Positions 59,457 through 64,000 of a stretch of DNA of 64,000 nt are shown piece after piece (within the stretch, counting starts at the first letter, position 1; each line of letters starts with the position of its first letter). The stretch is taken from NCBI GenBank assembly GCA_963971575.1, contig OZ020622.1:15936879-16000878 (forward strand), given 5' to 3'. Origin of the DNA: Liopterus haemorrhoidalis. Lineage: Eukaryota > Arthropoda > Insecta > Coleoptera > Dytiscidae. The notes beneath the pieces are model-generated. The model saw only the letters and a program-made list of their open reading frames with translations, did no database searches and had not been told where the DNA came from. The position numbers were made by a program, and so were the translations under genes.

Positions 59457-60264
59457 GACAAAATGACGGTATAAGGGTCATACATACAAAACCCTAAAAA
59501 AAAGATATATTTTTTTTGTTTCATAATATTTTATGATTGCTATTCTTTGAGGTGCAAATACTAAATTTCATTAATTTAATATCATTCTACAAGTCCATAA
59601 CATGAGTTTTTTTACAATTAAAATCGTATATGCGGTTTCTTTGGTTTAAGCAGAACTAGATTTTCAAATCTAGTAACTTTTACAGACTGATTGAAGCTTT
59701 TGATCATTTGGTTCAGGAAAAGCCCACATAAGTTAGTTAGTGACAACTTAAGAATATTTAAATTACATTTAGTTCCGCTTAAAAGTTTGGAATAGCCTAT
59801 ATTAGATAGATTGCAATTCTCTGCAAATTTGGATGTATAGATTGTTACTAATTTTATTTCAGATTGTTAGTTTTCTATAAGGAATTTATATCTGTGGGGG
59901 TTGTATGTACCGTTAAGTGATTTACTCGGTTTTTGCTTTTTTCTACTCTATCCCCCTTCTTTCAGCAGCATTTTTCACCACGTTTAATTTTTTACTTTTT
60001 TCAGTTCTCAGAAAATAGCAGTAGGTGGGATAGTGACTGATAATATGAATTATAATCCAAAGGAGGTAAACGGTGTGATAAGCAACAGAATAAGAACTGC
60101 AGCAGAAGTAATATTTTGAAATTAAGTTTTTTTTTTTATAATTAATACCTTTTCCTTCTTTTTAGAGCATAATTCAAACAGCTAACGAATATAAATTGAA
60201 CTCGGATATAAAAACTGCAGCTTATATTATTGCAATAAAAAAATTAATACGCAAATATGAATAA
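46956..60264 (+). CDS. Divergent glutamate dehydrogenase-like protein (probable pseudoenzyme)
   Basis: Homologue of the mitochondrial NAD(P)-linked glutamate dehydrogenase. Exons: 46956-47343, 49735-49935, 49991-50074, 51573-51742, 53936-54372, 60005-60107, 60166-60264; 493 residues, all GT-AG, phases consistent, no internal stop. The N-terminus (MFISRVEKILRNVSKLNLSI) looks like a mitochondrial presequence. Recognisable blocks: IHIGGIRL, ALLDIPYGGGFAGIKINPKE, nucleotide fold VQGFGKLG, VIPDLFVNS, and the C-terminal KTAAYIIAIKK. The family's substrate/catalytic residues are changed: KGG to IGG, TYK to TFR, GGAKAG to GGGFAG, and GxDVPAPD to KTCIIEPE. The substrate serine after PDLYLN is also not obvious. 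Two family segments seem missing: the TGKP block before IHGR, and about 30 residues between exons 5 and 6. The open frame despite these changes suggests an expressed non-catalytic paralogue or a young pseudogene. Confidence 0.88.
47358..47440 (+). mobile_element. hAT-type terminal fragment
   Basis: CAGTAGCGGCTCGTCAGGGG then AGGCACTGCCTCC, matching the terminal repeat of the hAT element at 55633. Only one end seen. Confidence 0.55.
47935..48270 (+). repeat. About 133-bp tandem repeat, three units
   Basis: GATTCGTTAAGCG recurs at about 47963, 48095 and 48229 (spacing 132 and 134), with GACATACAGGTGGATATT between units. A more diverged unit may lie at 47675. Confidence 0.8.
48341..49275 (+). 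mobile_element. HINE-like element C, near-complete copy
   Basis: About 930 bp. The 5' end TTTTTTAGGGTTTTGTAGGT is followed by (CTGT)n at 48397-48438. The 3' end has the inverted subterminal repeat ACCTGCGAAACCCT and the hairpin TGTGTGAATATTTACAC, then CTTCACATC and a T run. Short subterminal inverted repeats, a microsatellite and a 3' hairpin are the architecture of Helentron-associated elements such as DINE-1. Uncommon here is the internal tRNA-like stretch at 48917-48998. Confidence 0.7.
48917..48998 (+). ncRNA. tRNA-like pol III box region inside element C
   Basis: Box A-like ATAGCGTAATGGGTTAGAGC and box B-like GGTTTCGAGTTCGAGTAC. The mirror copy at 58837-58930 is better preserved. Not a folded, intact tRNA gene. 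Confidence 0.55.
49443..49580. mobile_element. Short inverted-repeat element
   Basis: TTAGCTTCGTGCGGAACTGG faces CTAGTTCTGCACGAAGCTAA, about 138 bp. A diverged GCGGAACTA MITE relative with a different outer end. Confidence 0.65.
49735..49935 (+). CDS. GDH-like exon 2
   Basis: Acceptor ATTTTTACAG. Encodes IRLHEDLDKSTVRGLATL and the altered GGGFAG loop. Weak donor GTATAT. Confidence 0.88.
49991..50074 (+). CDS. GDH-like exon 3
   Basis: Acceptor TTTATTTAAG. Encodes PKTCIIEPEVNCHAA, the block that normally holds the catalytic Asp. Donor GTAAAA. Confidence 0.8.
50314..50552 (+). pseudogene. THAP zinc-finger fragment
   Basis: From ATG 50314: YCCVPMCNSLQRRNPEISFH then LFPLISDT. After a stop at 50464 and a frameshift: KIGKKV, then KVCSLHFNDSDYKK. 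C-x4-C, a long spacer, then C-x2-H followed by F is the THAP signature. Located in intron 3 of the GDH-like gene. Probably from a P-like or other THAP-bearing transposon; no transposase domain follows. Confidence 0.65.
50980..51222. repeat. Low-complexity and palindromic patch
   Basis: CAACGTATG and CATACGTTG face each other at 51003-51023, followed by TGTATACTGTATACTGTATA repeats, then an inverted ATGCACCACCACGGCAAGAGTGGTGCAT near 51165-51192. No gene. Confidence 0.5.
51359..51540. mobile_element. Short TA MITE (GCGGAACTA family)
   Basis: AGCCTGTTTCTTTGGTATAG to GTTTGTAATAGCTT, TA at both edges. Ends about 30 bp before exon 4 of the GDH-like gene, so it forms most of the intron's 3' end. 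Confidence 0.75.
51573..51742 (+). CDS. GDH-like exon 4
   Basis: Encodes INGRLCVSGMKEKDN, matching IHGR-SATG of the family, up to NTTFIVQ. Acceptor AATTTTTTAG, donor GTGAAT. Confidence 0.85.
51815..51905 (+). repeat. tRNA-like SINE candidate
   Basis: GGTCAACGCACTTGCAATAG, then ATAGTGTTTGCTTTGTAAGT and a box-B-like GATCGATCCCTAGTA. Weak cloverleaf. The sequence behind it (AATTGAAAAAATGCAT) recurs at 61425. Confidence 0.35.
52360..53210 (-). mobile_element. LINE reverse transcriptase 3' part, dead
   Basis: Minus strand, 53204-53019: KLIELAFADDMVILGDSEEN, containing the FADD catalytic motif of non-LTR reverse transcriptases, then the thumb region. Continues with frameshifts as FKYLGSHFSENGNIDFEIKE, NQLRLYGHMVRQPDERTAR and WHEGIT. 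Typical of RTE/CR1-like elements. Lies in intron 4 of the GDH-like gene. Confidence 0.8.
53745..53815 (+). repeat. tRNA-like SINE candidate
   Basis: TTGTGGTAATACGGTGGCTT (box A-like) and ACATGGGTTCATAACCCGGA (box B-like GGTTCATAACCC), just before exon 5 of the GDH-like gene. Confidence 0.4.
53936..54372 (+). CDS. GDH-like exon 5
   Basis: Rossmann-fold domain starting GFGKLG, with IVCSKHKAV, AKIILEATSGG and VIPDLFVNS. Donor GTATAA. Confidence 0.9.
54477..54852. mobile_element. TA MITE, 376-bp diverged form
   Basis: AGGTCGTTTCTTTGGTTTAG to AGATTTGGAATAGCCT, TA on both sides. The interior (TTAACTTTAACCTAAACATG) is a diverged version of the 406-bp CAGTCTGTTCC copies, linking the long and short forms. 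Confidence 0.75.
54870..55335. repeat. Dispersed repeat (ACTAACAATCTGAAATAAAA family)
   Basis: Shares ACAAAACTAACAATCTGAAA with 23290. Also contains TTCAAGATGGCTGCAAAAAT. Confidence 0.5.
55380..55502. mobile_element. 123-bp hairpin MITE with TA duplication
   Basis: Perfect arms TACTAGCGTCGGCGAATCAA and complement, extending through CGCAGTTACGTCAC. TA at 55378-55379 and 55503-55504. The uninterrupted site is seen at 40.4 kb (GGGAGGTATTGTGATC). Confidence 0.9.
56132..56776 (-). mobile_element. HINE-like element B inside the hAT
   Basis: Complement starts TTTTTACCGGCCGCCAACAT and ends GGCCACAACTGATTTTTTA. The (CTGT)n tract appears as GACAGACAGAC near 56587-56660. Confidence 0.8.
57246..57270. 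repeat. (TAA)n microsatellite
   Basis: About eight ATA/TAA units. Confidence 0.8.
58550..59500 (-). mobile_element. HINE-like element C, inverted near-complete copy
   Basis: Mirror of 48341-49275: begins GATGTGAAGTGTGAATATTC, has the hairpin GTGTGAATATTCACAC, the tRNA-like region at 58837-58930 (box A TGGCGCAACGGGTTAGAGCG, box B GGTTTCGAGTTCGAGTAC on the minus strand) and (CAGA)n at 59408-59456. The two copies lie about 10 kb apart in inverted orientation in introns of one gene. Confidence 0.75.
59631..59798. mobile_element. Short TA MITE (GCGGAACTA family)
   Basis: TGCGGTTTCTTTGGTTTAAG to AAGTTTGGAATAGCCTA; about 168 bp, 200 bp before exon 6 of the GDH-like gene. Confidence 0.7.
60005..60107 (+). 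CDS. GDH-like exon 6
   Basis: Acceptor TTTTTTCAG; encodes SQKIAVGGIVTDN to RIRTAAE; donor GTAATA. Little conservation, supported by phase on both sides. Confidence 0.65.
60166..60264 (+). CDS. GDH-like exon 7
   Basis: Encodes SIIQTANEYKLNSDIKTAAY onward and stops at TAA 60262. The C-terminal helix clearly matches the family's TAxKYNLGLDLRTAAYVNAI. Confidence 0.85.
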   Translation, partial: SIIQTANEYKLNSDIKTAAYIIAIKKLIRKYE

Positions 60265-60267
60265 TGT

Positions 60268-60273
60268 AATAAA
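60268..60273 (+). terminator. Candidate polyadenylation signal of the GDH-like gene
   Basis: AATAAA four bases after the stop codon, with further ATAAA motifs directly behind. Confidence 0.5.
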
Positions 60274-60344
60274 TAAATAATTTTACTCAAAACATTTATT
60301 ATTTGATGAAATGAATGCACAAACTGTTAAAATAATTTTATAGG

Positions 60345-60425
60345 TTGATAGCAGAGTACCCGTTCTTCACTCGGGATAAGTTCAATTAAGTTGATTATAA
60401 AATAAATAATCTTGTCTTTTAATAA
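60345..60425 (+). repeat. Dispersed repeat shared with 47553-47635
   Basis: TACCCGTTCTTCACTCGGGA, then AAGTTCAATTAAGTTGA and AATAATCTTGTCTT, recur with small changes at 47560-47635. Confidence 0.6.
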
Positions 60426-60643
60426 TTCTTGAATATATGTATAAGAATAATTCATAAACAAATCAGGTGTCAGAAACATTAAAGAAATAATCGAATATAT
60501 AATATGTAATTTGTAGCATGTCTTAACAACACGTAAATCTGAACATAAATGGCCGCATTCAGCAAACTCACCAGTGAGGTACCGGTTAGTAAATTTTTTC
60601 CTGTATGCATACGTTGACCTACCGCAAGATTATTAAAGTATAA

Positions 60644-61135
60644 TGGCTCAGTTACACGATGCAAGTAACTTGCACCAGTAAGTACTTGCACCAGTCACTG
60701 GCATCGTGTAAACGTACATACAGTACTGGTGCCAGTACTGGCACAAGTATCTCATGCAAGTCAAGTGAATAGAAGCCGTTCCTATTTACTGGCACTAGTA
60801 GCCGTGCCAGTGACTTAAAAATGGCCGCCATGAACAGCTGATGTATTTTCGCGGTTACAAAAATAAACTTTTTCACACCTTTTTTTAATAAATGTAGTTT
60901 TTGGCGCCGATTCATTTTTGTTTAGAAAGACGTATGCATAAAATACATAAAATTAGGTTAAACATCGAAAATTGGCGCGTTAAAAAGACGGTTTTACGCA
61001 TAAAAAAATAATTGGAAACATCTACATTTTGCAGTGTGTTCCGCGTTCTTTACAAGGTTACTTAAATAAGATACTGGAATACGTGTAAACGACAAAACGA
61101 CTTGCACAAGTTACTGGCATCGTGTAACCGGGCCA
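60644..61135. mobile_element. 492-bp element with TAA duplications
   Basis: Ends TGGCTCAGTTACACGATGCA and TGGCATCGTGTAACCGGGCCA between TAA copies (60641-60643 and 61136-61138). The subterminal region is full of ACTTGCACCAGT/ACTGGTGCCAGT repeats. TAA duplication fits PIF/Harbinger or ISL2EU. A weak minus-strand frame begins MNRRQKLHLLKK. Confidence 0.75.
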
Positions 61136-61139
61136 TAAG

Positions 61140-61720
61140 GTTGTCTCGTAACTTGTAGTAGTGGGGGTAAATAGAGAGGCTACGCGTCATTCGTATGCTA
61201 ACGGGACGTCAGTCTTTGATTATCGTATATGTTATATACACATGAAGTTTGATTTTTGGCTATAGATATAAAAATTTCGTTTAATTTTTTGATTTTTTAC
61301 TTATTTTAATTTATTTTTACCTTCGAAAGGAATGTTTCTTCATTTTTGATGTGAAGAGAATAATAAGTGAAATATTTCAATATTTTAGTTCTAGGGTAAC
61401 CCCGTAACTACTCTAATATTCATCAAATTGAAAAAATGCATAGAACAAATAAGATTTGTTTTCTTATAAACAATTTTTATTGTATAGTTTTTTCTGTTAA
61501 GATATTCCTGTATATAAAGGAAATATTTTAAGTTTTTTAGTACCAGTTTTAACCCAAAAATACCCCCTAAGAAAGAAAATTTTGAGATACCATGCCTATA
61601 TTTGATCCTGGTTCTACTCTATTGTACCAAATTTCGTTAAAATACTTCCAGCCGTTTTTAAAAACAGATATAACCTCCAATTTTATTAATTACTATATTA
61701 TTATTTTTGATTTTATTAAC
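61140..61720. other. Intergenic, repeat-derived tail
   Basis: 61425-61690 contains AATTGAAAAAATGCATAGAA and ATATAACCTCCAATTTTATT, shared with 51905-52005, probably the end of a retroelement. No gene. Confidence 0.4.
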
Positions 61721-61729
61721 AATTTGTTT

Positions 61730-61826
61730 AGCAAAAGCCTACTTCAATCGAGAAAAGTGATCTTGTAACAACTTACAAAAATAAAAATTCTATTTAGTTC
61801 CGCTTAAACGTTTGGACTATGGTCTA
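61730..61826. mobile_element. Half of a GCGGAACTA MITE
   Basis: Only the right arm is present (TTTAGTTCCGCTTAAACGTT) with the interior GTTTAGCAAAAGCCTACTTC. Confidence 0.55.
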
Positions 61827-62098
61827 TTTCAAAGTAGAAAAAAGTAGATAGCGCTGCGAACCGAGTACGATTTACACTGATCAAATACAGTATAGCGGGA
61901 AATTTAAAATAAGTTACAACTAGGGCATGGGCGTAGCAACTGGGTTAGCAAGTGATTTTTTTTAATATAAAAAAGGTTAATAAGATATTGAAATAAACAA
62001 TGTAGATAATACACTTACGTTATTTATACGACATAAATTCAGTTTAATGTGAAATTTGAAAAAGTTACAAAAATATTAATTTTAAAAATTATGTACTA

Positions 62099-62505
62099 CA
62101 GTCTGTTCCAAATGGTTAAGCGGAACTAGATTTTGCAATCTAGTTACTTTCATCGTTTAAATCGTGCTTTTCGACCGTTTTGTTTAAGCTTTGTAAATCA
62201 TACTTACAATAAACATTTTTTTGTTAAGGTTAATATCATTTTAAAATGTCATTTTCTTTATATTTTGATTTTTTTTGTCATTCTTAATACAAATTTCCCA
62301 TTTATTTATTTTTTTGTCAATAAAAAAAGTAAAAAAAATATTAAATTTTGACATATGTCATTCGTTTCCATGGTTTCATTGTTGGAATTTTAAATTTTGA
62401 CATTCCAACATGAAAAATGAAATAACCCAAGCAAGGTCCCTTCTCGTGACAACCTAAAAGAACGAAATTCCCATTTAGTTCCGCCTAACCGTTTGGAACA
62501 GACTG
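62099..62505 (+). mobile_element. TA MITE (CAGTCTGTTCCAAA family), full copy
   Basis: 407 bp, ends CAGTCTGTTCCAAATGGTTA and complement, TA on both sides. Open frames inside are by-products. Confidence 0.88.
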
Positions 62506-62905
62506 TACATATAAAAAGAGAGATTTGGCTAAAAGAGTTTAAACAAAGCAATAAAACAAACAATATATCTTCAGAGCTAAAGTTTCTTATTTAAATAATT
62601 ATTGTAAATAAAAAATAAAAATGTATGTATATATGAAGGTCTAAAAATTATATCAATAACTTCTTCTTTGGGCACAATCAGCTGGGCTGTCTTTTGGCCT
62701 CACATTAGTCCTCTCTCTTGATCTGTTAAATGTCAAGTGTCAAAAAATATTTATATGTCAGATAACCTAAAAAATATATAACTACGTAAAAACAAATTAC
62801 ATGGAGAATTTTCTCCATAAAATCTACGCCAAGAATATAAATAAAAGTCTAAATATGTAAATAATAACAAAATATATGAGAAAAATTAAATAATATAAAC
62901 AAATA

Positions 62906-63303
62906 CAGTCTGTTTCAAACGGTTAGGCGGAACTAAATGGGAATTTCGTTCTTTTAGGTTGTCACGAGAAGGGACCTTGCTTGGGTAATTTCATTTTTTA
63001 CGTTGGAATGTCAAAATTTAAAATTCCAACAATGAAACCATGGAAACGAATGACATTAAATTATTTTTTTATATATTTTAATAAAAAAATAAATAAATAA
63101 ATGGGAAATTTGTATTAAGAACGGCAGAAAAAATCAAAATATAAAGAAAATGACATTTTAAAATGATATTAACCTTAACAAAAAAATGTTTATTGTAAGT
63201 ATGATTTACAAAGCTTAAACAAAACGGCCGAAAAGCACGATTTAAACGATGAAAGTAACTAGACTGCAAAATCTAGTTCCGCCTAACCATTTGGAACAGA
63301 CTT
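62906..63303 (-). mobile_element. TA MITE (CAGTCTGTTCCAAA family), full copy
   Basis: About 398 bp in the opposite orientation to 62099, 400 bp downstream; ends CAGTCTGTTTCAAACGGTTA and GGTTAG complement, TA both sides. Confidence 0.85.
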
Positions 63304-63620
63304 TATATTTCCAATGTACGACACTGAACATCTGTCAACTTGGATTAAAAACAATATTTTTACAGTGTAATAGGGATGACGATCTAAACCAATCCGAAGC
63401 AAGGACAAACAGCTCCTATCTTCTTACACACATTTTTCTACTTTGAAATAGACCATAGCTTATAACTGACTTTTTTATATACCCTAATATACCTTAATAA
63501 TTAACTACTAATGGTTTTCATGGTAATACAACCTGTCAATTTTTTTCATATAACCTAGTATCAATCAAAAATAAATAAACATATTCATTTGTCCTTATAA
63601 CATATTATTTTTTTTAAAAG

Positions 63621-64000
63621 ATGCTCAAAATTTCACATTTAGATTTTGGAAAGTTATTAAGACCCCTTCAAGTTGTAAGATATTCAAAAAAATGGGCACA
63701 CCATATGCCAGAAGATGTACAAAAAGTAGCAGACGCAGAAGATCCAGTATTTTCAAAAATGGTTGAATATTATTATCATGACGCCATGATAGAGATTGAA
63801 CCAAGATTACTTGAAACGGTAAAACCATATCATAAAACAAAAGAAAAGGCACAAAAAAGGGTTAGGAGTATTATTAAAGTAATGTCAGAATGTACAAATA
63901 CTTACGAAGTAGTTTTTCCAATAAGAAGAGAAAATGGCGAGTATACGATGATACATGGATTCAAGGCACAACATTCATTGCATCGGCTACCTTGCAAAGG
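63621..64000 (+). CDS. Gdh: Glutamate dehydrogenase, 5' part (runs off window)
   Basis: Mitochondrial glutamate dehydrogenase, interconverting glutamate with 2-oxoglutarate and ammonia. Starts at ATG 63621 (MLKISHLDFGKLLRPLQVVR, a plausible presequence) and stays open to 64000 without an intron. Recognisable: DPVFSKMVEYYYHDA, ECTNTYEVVFPIRRENGEY, MIHGFKAQHSLHRLPCKG. It keeps the CKGG lysine that binds substrate, unlike the upstream paralogue, and keeps AQHS. The rest of the catalytic site lies outside the window. It lies 3.4 kb downstream of the GDH-like gene on the same strand, so the two form a tandem duplicate. A TTTTTAAAAG acceptor-like run precedes the ATG, so an untranslated first exon is possible. 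Confidence 0.92.
   Translation, partial: MLKISHLDFGKLLRPLQVVRYSKKWAHHMPEDVQKVADAEDPVFSKMVEYYYHDAMIEIEPRLLETVKPYHKTKEKAQKRVRSIIKVMSECTNTYEVVFPIRRENGEYTMIHGFKAQHSLHRLPCK

Noticed and set aside
1..64000. CRISPR arrays, bacterial operons, integrated viral genes
   Set aside because: Nothing of this kind seen. The regular CTGT tracts are microsatellites inside transposons, and the reverse transcriptase and RNase H pieces are of non-LTR retrotransposon type.

Overview
The window is AT-rich eukaryotic DNA: genes split by GT-AG introns, sparse coding sequence and very dense transposon debris. Protein similarity to Drosophila and vertebrate families, mariner/Tc1, pogo, Harbinger, hAT and Helentron-like elements, and the gene set point to an insect. 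A beetle is my best guess, but that is inference and was not tested.

Three host genes and the start of a fourth are recognisable, all on the + strand. (1) CrebA/CREB3-like bZIP factor: five exons between 8434 and 15483; the first coding exon lies upstream of the part I can see. (2) GA-binding protein beta subunit (ankyrin repeats plus C-terminal coiled coil): six exons, 28103-40033, 448 codons, complete. (3) A divergent glutamate dehydrogenase-like gene: seven exons, 46956-60264, 493 codons, open throughout. The family's three substrate/catalytic lysines and the catalytic aspartate are all replaced, so it looks like a pseudoenzyme. (4) The 5' part of a second, more canonical glutamate dehydrogenase gene starts at 63621 and runs off the window. 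CrebA and GABPB are transcription factors; the two GDH genes form a tandem pair.

The rest is mobile DNA and its remains. 0-8.4 kb holds a Tc1 relic, a pogo-like element sitting inside another open reading frame, and three defective mariners. 12.2-15.3 kb (a CrebA intron inside the bZIP domain) holds a LINE RNase H fragment and a higher-order minisatellite. 15.5-28 kb has no gene I can recognise; it carries paired Harbinger-type MITEs, a defective mariner with both ends, hairpin MITEs and one HINE copy. Introns of GABPB and of the GDH-like gene carry nested insertions: LINE in MITE in HINE; MITE in MITE of the same family; HINE in hAT in HINE.

Two families with short subterminal inverted repeats, an internal (CTGT)n tract and a 3' hairpin match the architecture of Helentron-associated elements (HINE/DINE-1 type). 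One of them also carries tRNA-like pol III boxes. Exon boundaries were chosen by splice consensus and phase; the coding lengths of genes 1-3 all divide by three. No database search was possible, so family names rest on recognised motifs.
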